Shown here one piece after another: positions 32,454-38,456 of a stretch of DNA of 64,000 nucleotides. How positions within the stretch are numbered: position 1 is the first letter of the stretch; each line of letters begins with the position of its first letter. The notes under the pieces were generated by a model. That model did not search any database, was not told the DNA's origin, and saw nothing but the letters and a program-made list of their open reading frames with translations. The stretch comes from Campylobacter vulpis (lineage in GTDB: Bacteria; Campylobacterota; Campylobacteria; Campylobacterales; Campylobacteraceae). Both the position numbers and the translations under genes were made by a program. The stretch spans positions 806,001 to 870,000 of the forward strand of contig NZ_CP041617.1 of assembly GCF_014217995.1 (NCBI RefSeq), in the 5' to 3' direction.

Positions 32454-33677
32454 ATGAGTGAAAATTTAACGCAAATCGAGGCGGATTTAAGGCAAAGTAG
32501 TGAGGCTTTGCAGGATTTAAGAAGCAAGTATGACGGGGCTTTGGTTAAGATCAATGAGGCAAATGAAGCGTGCAAAAATGAGCTTGAAGCTAAAAAAACA
32601 CAGGCACTAGAGGCACTTGATGCAAGTAAGGCCGAGCTTGGTGAGAAAATCAGGGCTTTGGAAAGCCTTTTCATCACGGACGAAAATCAAATCTTAATCA
32701 AAGTAGGAAATAACGCCGATAATGGGGAAATCGCCTCTTTAAAAGAGGCTTTAAACCTAGCTTTAAAATACTCCCCTAGCATACCTGCAAATGTAACGCG
32801 TGAAAAAAATAGGGTCGTTGTGGAGATCCAAGAGGGCTGGGAGTGGGTCGAGCCGATAGGGCTTTATCATATAGACTTATCTCATATCATCTTAACGCAA
32901 AAGAATTTTGATGTGCCGATAATGTGCGATTTTAGTAGGGAAAATATGCATGCGGATAATGGCTTACTAGTCAAGCTTTATTTAGATAATTCTAAAATAA
33001 GCATTAAAAAGCTAAATTTAAAGGCGAAGGCTAAGGAGCTTACGGAAAATGCGTGTTGGTTTAATAATTATATTTACTCACGCTTTGGAAGTAAGGTGTT
33101 TATAGAGCATTTAAAGCTTGATGATAGTTTGCTAACAACTAGGGCGCGTGGCACGGCTGGGGGATATACCATCTTCACAGATGATGGCTCACAGCTTTTG
33201 GCTCATAAGATAGAGATTATCAAAAGTGCCGCTACTAATGAAGGCTTTTGTGTGTGTGAAAACTCTAGGGCTTATGTGGAGCACTTAATCCTAAGCGGGG
33301 GGAATAATAATTATAACGGCGTGGTTATAGGCACCTCCTCAAGTGCTTATATAGAAAACATCACCATAAGCGGAAATAGCGGCCATAACGGCGTGTTTAT
33401 AGTCACCTCCTCAAGTGCTTATATAGGAAACATCACCATAAGCGGACGCTCCGCTCATCAACACTTACTCGCTGATGGCTCAAGGCTCATCAATCACGGC
33501 GGCTGTAATTTCACAAACGGCACCACGGGGAATAATCAAAAACTAGCCATAATTAGAGGATCCTTAGTCACCGTGGCTGGAAATGGCTACTCACGCGGGG
33601 CTGGAAATGATGCCAATCAAGCGGTTAATGTGTGGTCAGCTCATGGTAGCTGGTGCTTTTATGGTAATAGGACTTAG
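32454..33677 (+). CDS. Tail fibre/spike protein with beta-helix (407 aa)
   Basis: Strong ribosome binding site AAAAGGAGG. Residues 1-75 are a coiled coil for trimer formation. Residues about 85-400 alternate short strands and turns like a parallel beta-helix of pectin-lyase type. Two nearly identical coils, YIENITISGNSGHNGV and YIGNITISGRSAHQHL (from about 297), are each preceded by TSSSA. Such proteins bind or cut surface sugars. No catalytic triad could be assigned. It is the likely receptor-binding protein. Confidence 0.65.
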   Translation: MSENLTQIEADLRQSSEALQDLRSKYDGALVKINEANEACKNELEAKKTQALEALDASKAELGEKIRALESLFITDENQILIKVGNNADNGEIASLKEALNLALKYSPSIPANVTREKNRVVVEIQEGWEWVEPIGLYHIDLSHIILTQKNFDVPIMCDFSRENMHADNGLLVKLYLDNSKISIKKLNLKAKAKELTENACWFNNYIYSRFGSKVFIEHLKLDDSLLTTRARGTAGGYTIFTDDGSQLLAHKIEIIKSAATNEGFCVCENSRAYVEHLILSGGNNNYNGVVIGTSSSAYIENITISGNSGHNGVFIVTSSSAYIGNITISGRSAHQHLLADGSRLINHGGCNFTNGTTGNNQKLAIIRGSLVTVAGNGYSRGAGNDANQAVNVWSAHGSWCFYGNRT

Positions 33678-33717
33678 GGGAATTTTGGCTTGGTTGAGTT
33701 TAGAAACTCTTTAAGGT

Positions 33718-33832
33718 GAAATTTAAAACGCTTTCACACTCGGCAAGAGTTATCCACTTTAGAAACTTGAAAGGCTTTCGCCTTTCTTTTCTAAAGGGCT
33801 AAATTGCCTCGTTATGAAAGGTTTTAAATTTC
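33718..33832. repeat. Long nested hairpin element, copy 10
   Basis: Outer arms GAAATTTAAAACGCTTTCA and TGAAAGGTTTTAAATTTC, then CGGCAA/TTGCC, CACTTTAGAAA/TTTCTAAAG and the tip GAAAGGC/GCCTTTC. One of the most completely paired copies. Confidence 0.75.
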
Positions 33833-33849
33833 TTAGGAAAGTTTAGGTG

Positions 33850-33981
33850 AGAATTCAAAAAGGTGCTTAAAAGGAAATTTAAAGCATTTGCAAAGAGTTA
33901 AGCACTTTAGAAACCCCAAAGCTTAAAAGCTTTCTTTTCTAAAGGCTTAAATTACCTCATTACGCAAGATTTAAAATAAGC
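33850..33981. repeat. Long nested hairpin element, copy 11 (mixed arms)
   Basis: Begins with GAGAATTCAAAAAGG, passes into GAAATTTAAAGC and ends with GCAAGATTTAAAATAAGC, so it looks like a fusion of three variants. The middle stem CACTTTAGAAA/TTTCTAAAG is intact. Confidence 0.6.
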
Positions 33982-33984
33982 TTA

Positions 33985-34150
33985 GAAAGTTGTGGGCGTA
34001 ACTCGGGGCTTTTGCGTAAGCAAAAGGGTGGGGACGCCTTTAGGTTTTTTACTTCAAACGCTGTGCGTTTTCGTCCCACGAGGTGCGAACGCTATCGCTT
34101 GAGAAGTTACTTTTAGCAAAAATCGCAATTTTTGCGTTAAAAAGTAAATT
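33985..34150 (+). repeat. Downstream repeat B, copy 5
   Basis: About 165 nt, matching copy 3 (20189-20350) almost base for base, including the final hairpin GCAAAAAT/ATTTTTGC. The two copies are nearly 14 kb apart, so identity points to recent gene conversion. Confidence 0.7.
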
Positions 34151-34167
34151 AAATAGAAAGGATAAAT

Positions 34168-34656
34168 ATGACAAAAATGCAAAATGTAGAATTAAGCACG
34201 CTGTGGGCGGATTTGAGTGTAGAGAGTATAAAGGCAAATTGGGAATGGGCTTTGACGCATCCTTATTTTAACCAGTGGCTTGAAAATGCAGAGCCTAGTG
34301 AGCTTTTAGAAGTCAAAAAAGAGCTTAAAAAAAGAGAAATTACACAAAAAAGGGACGAGGCTATAAATGGAGGTGTGGAGTATAAAGGTAAGACTTTTCA
34401 AAGTGGGGAAAAGGATAGAAATTTGCTAACTTCCACGACTGCACTTTTTAGCATAACCAAACAAGTGCCGCAGGGCTTTAAATGGATAGCTAAGGATAAT
34501 GAGGCTGTAAGTTTCACTTTGGAGGATTTAATCAATTTAGGTGGGATTATGGCTAATGCTGTAAATTTACACACGATGAAGGCAAGAGAGCTAAAAGATA
34601 GGGTCGAAAAGGCTAAAAGCGTGGCTGCACTTGAAAAGATAGCTGTGGAGTTTTAA
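34168..34656 (+). CDS. DUF4376-like tail-fibre accessory protein (162 aa)
   Basis: The C-terminal half has the pattern of DUF4376 proteins: GKTFQSGEKDRNLL, then FKWIAKDNEAVSFTLEDL and a terminal helix KARELKDRVEKAKSVAALEKI. These are found next to tail fibres and may help their assembly. The N-terminal part is helical. It lies directly after the spike gene, which supports this. Preceded by a full repeat-B leader. Confidence 0.65.
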   Translation: MTKMQNVELSTLWADLSVESIKANWEWALTHPYFNQWLENAEPSELLEVKKELKKREITQKRDEAINGGVEYKGKTFQSGEKDRNLLTSTTALFSITKQVPQGFKWIAKDNEAVSFTLEDLINLGGIMANAVNLHTMKARELKDRVEKAKSVAALEKIAVEF

Positions 34657-34667
34657 AGGTGTTTGAG

Positions 34668-34796
34668 GTGGTTGCCACTTTTGGGCTTGATGATGTGCTA
34701 GAGTGCTTAAAAATCACGGGGCTTTTTGCTTTGGTTTATAGCGTGAGTGCTTTGGTGGGCTTTTGCTTTGTGAATTTTCTTTTTGAAAGGCGTTAA
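34668..34796 (+). CDS. 42-residue membrane protein
   Basis: Starts with GTG at 34668, 8 nt after AAAGG inside the stop region of the previous gene; an earlier GTG at 34659 has no spacing for a ribosome binding site. One hydrophobic helix (LFALVYSVSALVGFCFV) with a basic end. Could be a small holin-like protein; unproven. Confidence 0.4.
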   Translation: MVATFGLDDVLECLKITGLFALVYSVSALVGFCFVNFLFERR

Positions 34797-34830
34797 GGGC
34801 CTCTTTACTCCGCTAAAGAGGCTTAAAAAT
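34797..34830 (+). terminator. Hairpin after the fibre accessory genes, also part of toxin locus 4
   Basis: GCCTCTTT-actccgct-AAAGAGGC with a short A/T tail; it could end forward transcription. On the other strand its 3' half supplies AAGCCTCTTTAG, complementary to the ribosome binding site of the toxin-like peptide at 34959. Confidence 0.45.
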
Positions 34831-34864
34831 AAAAGCGTTTAAGTTTAAACTAAGCGGAGCAAAG

Positions 34865-34870
34865 TATAAT
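34865..34870 (+). promoter_or_regulatory. Antisense promoter -10, locus 4
   Basis: TATAAT in the same place as in locus 3, preceded by the same AGCGGAGCAAAG-type sequence. Transcription would begin near 34877 and run over the peptide gene. Confidence 0.5.
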
Positions 34871-34876
34871 TTTAAG

Positions 34877-34975
34877 ATTATATTTAGTTTCTTATTTTAG
34901 CTTTTAAGGGCTAAAATAAGGACGATTAAAACTACTACAAAAGCAATAATTTCACCCATCTTACCTCCTTTAGCA
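34877..34975 (+). ncRNA. Putative antisense RNA to tiny peptide, locus 4
   Basis: Predicted from TATAAT at 34865-34870. It would start with the hairpin around 34891-34920 and cover the ORF and its ribosome binding site. Length is a guess. Confidence 0.4.
34897..34959 (-). CDS. Tiny single-helix toxin-like peptide, copy 2 (20 aa)
   Basis: ATG at 34959 after AAAGGAGG. Peptide MGEIIAFVVVLIVLILALKS, clearly a paralogue of the 26062-26124 product. The 3' end of the ORF forms a hairpin (CTTATTTTAGC/GCTAAAATAAG) that corresponds to, but differs in sequence from, the one in copy 1. A forward TATAAT lies 27 nt past its stop. The leader is shared with locus 5. Confidence 0.6.
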   Translation of the reverse strand: MGEIIAFVVVLIVLILALKS

Positions 34976-35040
34976 TAAGCCTCCAGAGTTTAGCAACTTA
35001 AACGCACAAATTCTAACTAAATTTAGCTTAAAAACTGCCT

Positions 35041-35057
35041 TTCTTAACCCTTTTTTT
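35041..35057 (-). promoter_or_regulatory. GGGTTAAG box, copy 7
   Basis: Reverse strand AAAAAAAGGGTTAAGAA upstream of the peptide gene at 34959, followed by a TAGAAT -10 (about 35010-35016). The 103-nt block 34986-35088 around it is, by eye, identical to 36153-36255 at locus 5, whose peptide is unrelated. Confidence 0.6.
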
Positions 35058-35162
35058 CTTTTTAACTTTTTTCTAAGATTTTGCAAAATTAAGACAAGAG
35101 CTAAAACTCTTTAAGGTGAAATTTAAAACGCTTTGTTTAGGTGCTTATTCGGCAGATTGAGC

Positions 35163-35254
35163 GAAAATCAAAACGCTTTCACACTCAACGCGGTTAAGAC
35201 ACTTTAGAAACTTGAAAGGCTTAAAGCGTCTCGTTATGAAAGATTTTGATTTTC
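35163..35254. repeat. Long nested hairpin element, copy 12 (short tip)
   Basis: Outer arms GAAAATCAAAACGCTTTCA and TGAAAGATTTTGATTTTC are intact. The inner CACTTTAGAAA lacks its partner because the tip and 3' inner arm are deleted. Confidence 0.6.
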
Positions 35255-35336
35255 TTAGGAAAGTTTAAAATAAGCTAGGAAAGCAAATTCAAAGACACGG
35301 CGTGGGCTTTGGGTGTAGCAAGTTTAAAAGGCAAAA

Positions 35337-35374
35337 TTTGGGTTGGCGAATTTACTTCGCCTGATGAAAGTAGG
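35337..35374 (+). repeat. Downstream repeat B, short copy
   Basis: Only the end of the repeat remains: GGCGAA-tttac-TTCGCC, then GATGAAAGTAGG. It lies in the leader of the DUF1353 gene and equals the end of the copy at 36492-36594. Confidence 0.55.
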
Positions 35375-35392
35375 TAAAAAAAGGTATAAAAA

Positions 35393-35785
35393 ATGAGTTT
35401 AAAAAGGGTTGTTGTAAAGCCTTATGATAGGTATAAATTTGAGGTTTGGGAGGATTTTAGCTATCAAATAAAGCTAAATGAAAATGAGTTTATAAGTGGG
35501 GTCGTGCCGAAAGGTTACACGACTGATGGAGCAAGTATACCACGCATTTTTTGGAGTTTTTATCCTCCTTATAAAAGTGAGTATTTTAGCGCTTGCGTGC
35601 TGCATGATTATCTATGCAGCCGTGCAATGCATGAAACAAGCATAAAAGAGGCTTATAAAAGGGCGGATTTGGTTTTTTATAAGCATTTAAAAGCTTTAAA
35701 TGTCAATGCTTTAACCTGCTTTATCTTTTATCACTGGGTGGATAAGTTTCATAAGCTTAAATGCTATTTTAAAGGGTGGAAATGA
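35393..35785 (+). CDS. DUF1353 family phage protein (130 aa)
   Basis: Contains the family signature: KGYTTDGASIPRIFWSFY (residues about 41-58), then ACVLHDYLCSR (about 65-75), a helical middle and YHWVDKF near the end. DUF1353 proteins are frequent in phage late regions. A lytic or cell-wall role has been suggested for this fold because of the conserved Asp and His residues, but it is not established. The stop lies inside the start region of the next gene. Confidence 0.8.
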   Translation: MSLKRVVVKPYDRYKFEVWEDFSYQIKLNENEFISGVVPKGYTTDGASIPRIFWSFYPPYKSEYFSACVLHDYLCSRAMHETSIKEAYKRADLVFYKHLKALNVNALTCFIFYHWVDKFHKLKCYFKGWK

Positions 35786-35967
35786 CGCCTTTGATGAAAA
35801 ATAGGGTTGTTAAGGCTAGGGTGATTTGCGAGGAGCTTTATCATTTAAATGAAGACAGCTTAGAATTAGTGCTTGAACTTATAAATGATGATGAAATCTT
35901 TGATAAATATGGCGAAACGCTGGAGAATTTAAAGGAAAATTTGGAAAAAACGCATAATTTGCTTTAA
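35782..35967 (+). CDS. Small helical phage protein (61 aa)
   Basis: ATG 35782 lies 6 nt after AAAGG and overlaps the DUF1353 stop (ATGA). The product is acidic and helical (EELYHLNEDSLELVLELIN) with no membrane segment. Unknown function; probably co-translated with its neighbour. Confidence 0.5.
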   Translation: MTPLMKNRVVKARVICEELYHLNEDSLELVLELINDDEIFDKYGETLENLKENLEKTHNLL

Positions 35968-36028
35968 GCCGAGAGCCTTACAAATCGGCAGTAAGTATTG
36001 TTTAAGGATAAGCTAAGTAAGGCTACTC

Positions 36029-36034
36029 TATAAT
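36029..36034 (+). promoter_or_regulatory. Antisense promoter -10, locus 5
   Basis: TATAAT on the forward strand, with no good -35. RNA would begin near 36041 and read over the 26-residue peptide gene. Before it, GCCGA/TCGGC form a hairpin (35968-35989) that would lie at the toxin mRNA 3' end. Confidence 0.5.
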
Positions 36035-36040
36035 TCGTTA

Positions 36041-36145
36041 AATGGTTTGGGTTAGTTAAAGAGTGTTAAAATCTCTTTAATTAGCCTTAATGTCTCTACG
36101 ATAAGCTTTAAAATCTTAATCCATAAATCCATTTTAGCCACCTTT
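36041..36145 (+). ncRNA. Putative antisense RNA to tiny peptide, locus 5
   Basis: From TATAAT at 36029-36034. It would begin with the stem TTAGTTAAAGAG/CTCTTTAATTAG (about 36052-36086) and cover the ORF and leader. End unknown. Confidence 0.4.
36052..36132 (-). CDS. Amphipathic toxin-like peptide, copy 1 (26 aa)
   Basis: ATG at 36132 preceded by GAGAAAGG. Peptide starts MDLWIKILKLIVETLRLIKE and ends LFN; hydrophobic and charged residues alternate as in an amphipathic helix. Paralogue of the 24-residue ORF at 38254-38328 (WIKIL core and LRLxKE in common). Its 3' coding end forms a 12-bp hairpin with the antisense RNA. Its mRNA promoter block is the same as that of locus 4. Confidence 0.6.
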   Translation of the reverse strand: MDLWIKILKLIVETLRLIKEILTLFN

Positions 36146-36207
36146 CTCCACCGAGTTTAGCAACTTAAACGCACAAATTCTAACTAAATTTAGCTTAAAA
36201 ACTGCCT

Positions 36208-36224
36208 TTCTTAACCCTTTTTTT
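36208..36224 (-). promoter_or_regulatory. GGGTTAAG box, copy 8
   Basis: Reverse strand AAAAAAAGGGTTAAGAA upstream of the peptide at 36132, inside the 103-nt block shared with locus 4. -10 TAGAAT about 24 nt downstream (36177-36182). Confidence 0.6.
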
Positions 36225-36321
36225 CTTTTTAACTTTTTTCTAAGATTTTGCAAAAAATTGTTTTAAGATGAAATTTTTAAGGTGCTTATTTTAAATCTTT
36301 ACTAAAGGGGTGCATTTAGGC

Positions 36322-36429
36322 GAAAATCAAAACGCTTTCAACTTAGGCGCGGTTGCCCACTTTAGAAACTTAAACCCTAACGGGTTTTCTAAAGGGTCAA
36401 AGCGTCTCGTTATGAAAGATTTTGATTTC
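36322..36429. repeat. Long nested hairpin element, copy 13
   Basis: Outer arms GAAAATCAAAACGCTTTCA and TGAAAGATTTTGATTTC, middle CACTTTAGAAA/TTTCTAAAG and tip AAACCC-taac-GGGTTT. Combines the outer arm of copy 3 with the tip of copy 1. Confidence 0.75.
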
Positions 36430-36491
36430 TTAAAAGCAAATTTAAAGGCTAAACAAGGCAAATGCGAAGCATTTGGGACGGACTGGGCTTA

Positions 36492-36594
36492 GAAAATTCT
36501 GGGCGTAACTCGGGGCTTTTGCGTTAGCAAAAGGGTGGGGACGCCTTTAGGTTTGCTACTTTAAGGCGAATTTACTTCGCCTGATGAAAGTAGG
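36492..36594 (+). repeat. Downstream repeat B, copy 6
   Basis: Keeps GGGCGTAACTCGGGGC, the CTTTTGC/GCAAAAG hairpin and GGGGACGCC, lacks the central hairpins and ends in AGGCGAA-tttac-TTCGCCT with flanking CTACTTT/AAAGTAG. It precedes the lysis gene at 36613. Confidence 0.65.
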
Positions 36595-36612
36595 TAAAAA
36601 GGTAGGTATAAA

Positions 36613-37071
36613 ATGAAAATAGAAATTATTAACAGGTATCAGGGGAAATCTTGCGTTATTGGCAAGTTTAAGGTTTATGATGAAAATAGCGAAATGCTCT
36701 TTGAGTGCTTTGCTTTGCAAGAGGATACGGCTGGGCTTGAAAGTGGCAAGGACTTAAGAATTCCCGCTGGGGTGTATAAGCTAAAAAGACACCCAGGAAG
36801 TAGGTTTGAGGCAACTTTGAGGAAAATTACAGGCAACGAAAAAGATCAAATGCTAAATGTATATAATGACTTAGTGCCTTATGAAAGGCATATTTTGATA
36901 CACTGGGGAAACACAGACAAAGATACGCAGGGCTGCATTTTACTTGGGCAGACAAAGGCAAGTAATGAAAGCATTGGAGGAAGTAGAGCGGCTTGCAAGG
37001 AGTTTTATGAGCTAATGCGAGGCGTAAATTTAGATATGGTCGAGCTAGTGGTAAAAGATGAGTTAGAATAA
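36613..37071 (+). CDS. DUF5675-like protein, possible endolysin (152 aa)
   Basis: Matches the DUF5675 pattern seen in phages: RIPAGVYKLKRHPGSRF (residues about 50-66), then YERHILIHWGNTDKDTQGC and ILLGQT (about 93-117), with conserved His and Cys as in L,D-transpeptidase-like cell-wall enzymes. It begins the lysis block, ahead of a membrane protein and the spanin pair. Murein activity is inferred, not shown. Confidence 0.7.
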   Translation: MKIEIINRYQGKSCVIGKFKVYDENSEMLFECFALQEDTAGLESGKDLRIPAGVYKLKRHPGSRFEATLRKITGNEKDQMLNVYNDLVPYERHILIHWGNTDKDTQGCILLGQTKASNESIGGSRAACKEFYELMRGVNLDMVELVVKDELE

Positions 37072-37081
37072 AGGGGAGAAA

Positions 37082-37477
37082 ATGGGTTCTAGTGCGGTAG
37101 AATTAATCAATCAAGGGCAGTTAATCAGCTCTTTGTCCTCAACTGGGCTTTTGGCTTTGCTTGTGGTGGTGCTTGTTTATATAGTCGCACATTTATATAA
37201 ACAACAACAAAATATCATCATAGTAAGGCAAGAAAAGCAGGTTAAGGGCATAGAGGAGATTAAAGAGGGCATAAAGGAGAGTAATACTCTAGCTAAAGAG
37301 CAGATAAAGAATTTAAAGGAAAATAACCAGAATATGATGAAATTTATCGAGCTTCATTGTGCTGGAGCAAATGAGAAATTAGGCAAGATAGATGGGGATT
37401 TGAGTGAGCTTAATCGAAGAATAAGCCTAAATCCTCGTTTAGAGGCTATGCTAAAGGAGAAAAATGAGCGGAGTTAA
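37082..37477 (+). CDS. Holin-like membrane protein with coiled coil (131 aa)
   Basis: GGGGAG before ATG. One long membrane helix (residues about 20-41, LLALLVVVLVYIVAHL) near the N-terminus, followed by a coiled coil (KQVKGIEEIKEGIKES). It overlaps the next gene by 14 nt. The position between cell-wall enzyme and spanins fits a holin or a holin-like accessory. Confidence 0.6.
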   Translation: MGSSAVELINQGQLISSLSSTGLLALLVVVLVYIVAHLYKQQQNIIIVRQEKQVKGIEEIKEGIKESNTLAKEQIKNLKENNQNMMKFIELHCAGANEKLGKIDGDLSELNRRISLNPRLEAMLKEKNERS

Positions 37478-37799
37478 GAGCTATTTGGCTGTGGGGATTT
37501 TGGCTCTTGCTTGTTTGAGTTCTCTTTTTTACATCAAGGCTTTAAAGAGTGAAAATGCAAGGCTTGAGGATAGTTTAAGGCTTACGATTAATACCAATAA
37601 GCAATTAATGCAGAATTTAGCCTACTTAAAGGCTGAAAATGAAAAGGCTTTAAAGCTTTCTTTTGAGGCAAGTCGTGCAAAAAGTGCGGAAAATGTGAGA
37701 GTGCAAAAGGTCAAAGAATACATCTATAAGGAGGTTGAGCGTGGGGAGAATAATCTTACTAAGCTTTTTAACGCTATGCTTGATAGGCTGTTCGAGTAA
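37464..37799 (+). CDS. Inner-membrane spanin (Rz-like, 111 aa)
   Basis: N-terminal membrane anchor (residues 6-24, YLAVGILALACLSSLFYI) and a periplasmic coiled coil (KSENARLEDSLRLTINTN, then LMQNLAYLKAENEKALK). This is the i-spanin design: it spans the periplasm and fuses inner and outer membranes at the last lysis step. The partner lipoprotein gene begins inside it in another frame. Ribosome binding site AAGGAG. Confidence 0.8.
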   Translation: MSGVKSYLAVGILALACLSSLFYIKALKSENARLEDSLRLTINTNKQLMQNLAYLKAENEKALKLSFEASRAKSAENVRVQKVKEYIYKEVERGENNLTKLFNAMLDRLFE

Positions 37800-37989
37800 G
37801 GGCGTGAGCGTCGTGCAAAGCGTGAGAGTGGAGAGGGTGAAAGTGCCAAGTGAGCTGCTAGAGCTTGAGCCTTTACAAAAGCCCATTATAAAAAGCGAAA
37901 TAGACATCTTAAACGCTTATTCAATGCTCTTTTATAAGTATAAGCAATGCGTGATAAATATAGAAAAAATAAGGGAGCTAAGCAAGTAA
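37741..37989 (+). CDS. Outer-membrane spanin lipoprotein (Rz1-like, 82 aa)
   Basis: GTG at 37741 lies 6 nt after AAGGAGG; an in-frame TTG just before has no spacing. The product has a lipoprotein signal (IILLSFLTLCLIGC, then SS) with the lipobox cysteine near residue 17. It overlaps the i-spanin by 59 nt in a different frame, the classic nested Rz/Rz1 arrangement. Confidence 0.8.
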   Translation: MGRIILLSFLTLCLIGCSSKGVSVVQSVRVERVKVPSELLELEPLQKPIIKSEIDILNAYSMLFYKYKQCVINIEKIRELSK

Positions 37990-38129
37990 CTATTGCTAAG
38001 AAAGCTTTGAGGGTTTGCCTCTAGGGCGTTTTGGGTGCGTAAATCGCAAAAGGTGGAGTAATCGACCTCTTTGCCGTCTGCTGTATAAACTTCTTTATGT
38101 CCGTTGTAATCGCAGGTTAAAAATGTCAT
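37932..38129 (-). CDS. Small reverse-strand protein (65 aa), unknown
   Basis: Good ribosome binding site AAAAGGA, 6 nt before ATG. The first 40 residues look like a genuine folded peptide (MTFLTCDYNGHKEVYTADGK) with three cysteines; the last part is hydrophobic where it overlaps the spanin gene on the other strand. The real C-terminus may thus be constrained by overlap. Not recognised. Confidence 0.5.
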   Translation of the reverse strand: MTFLTCDYNGHKEVYTADGKEVDYSTFCDLRTQNALEANPQSFLSNSYLLSSLIFSIFITHCLYL

Positions 38130-38156
38130 TTGTTGTCCTTTTAAGTTTGATTTTTA

Positions 38157-38185
38157 GCATTAAAGAACCGCCCTTTCTTTAATGC
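38157..38185. terminator. 11-bp hairpin at the end of toxin-like locus 6
   Basis: GCATTAAAGAA and TTCTTTAATGC form a perfect 11-bp stem with a 7-nt loop. Read on the reverse strand it would end the mRNA of the 24-residue peptide at 38328. The stem sequence is also present in that mRNA's leader (38344-38354), so the mRNA ends could pair with each other instead. Confidence 0.5.
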
Positions 38186-38251
38186 GTGGTATCGTTTAAG
38201 CGTAAGCTAAGGCGGTAAAGACTACAATTTAACGCTTATAAAATGTTTTGG

Positions 38252-38345
38252 TTTTAGTTAAAGAGTTTCAAAAACTCTTTAACTAGCCTTAAGGCTAAAA
38301 TTAAAATTTCTAAAATCTTAATCCACATTTAAGCCTCCTTTCTGC
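38252..38345 (+). ncRNA. Putative antisense RNA to tiny peptide, locus 6
   Basis: Would start near 38250 from TATAAAAT at 38237-38244. It begins with the 13-bp hairpin (about 38256-38284), then AGCCTTAAGGCT, and covers the ORF and ribosome binding site. Ends estimated. Confidence 0.4.
38254..38328 (-). CDS. Amphipathic toxin-like peptide, copy 2 (24 aa)
   Basis: ATG at 38328 after GAAAGGAGG. Starts MWIKILEILILALRLVKEFL and ends LFN; paralogue of the 36052-36132 product. The 3' coding end forms a 13-bp perfect hairpin (AGTTAAAGAGTTT/AAACTCTTTAACT). A forward -10 (TATAAA/TAAAAT at 38237-38244) lies past the stop. The leader sequence TTCTTTAATGC, directly before the ribosome binding site, is complementary to the 3' hairpin at 38157-38185. 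Confidence 0.6.
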   Translation of the reverse strand: MWIKILEILILALRLVKEFLKLFN

Positions 38346-38444
38346 ATTAAAGAAAGTCTAGCTAACTTAAACGATATTACTTATTTTGTAAGTAATGATA
38401 TAATTATTTTATATCCTTTAAGCTTTCATTAAACTCGCCCCTTG

Positions 38445-38450
38445 TATAAT
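38445..38450 (+). promoter_or_regulatory. Antisense promoter -10, locus 8
   Basis: TATAAT inside the hairpin GCCCC-ttgtataat-AGGGGC. RNA would begin near 38457 and run over the cationic peptide gene. On the other strand the same hairpin could end the toxin mRNA. Confidence 0.45.
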
Positions 38451-38456
38451 AGGGGC

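Noticed and set aside
3336-36429. Hairpin repeats as a CRISPR array
   Set aside because: Repeats are kilobases apart, palindromic along their whole length and without spacers of regular size; no cas genes are present.
3336-36429. Hairpin repeats as insertion-sequence ends or MITEs
   Set aside because: No transposase and no target-site duplications are seen, and arms change in step between copies, which mobile elements would not need.
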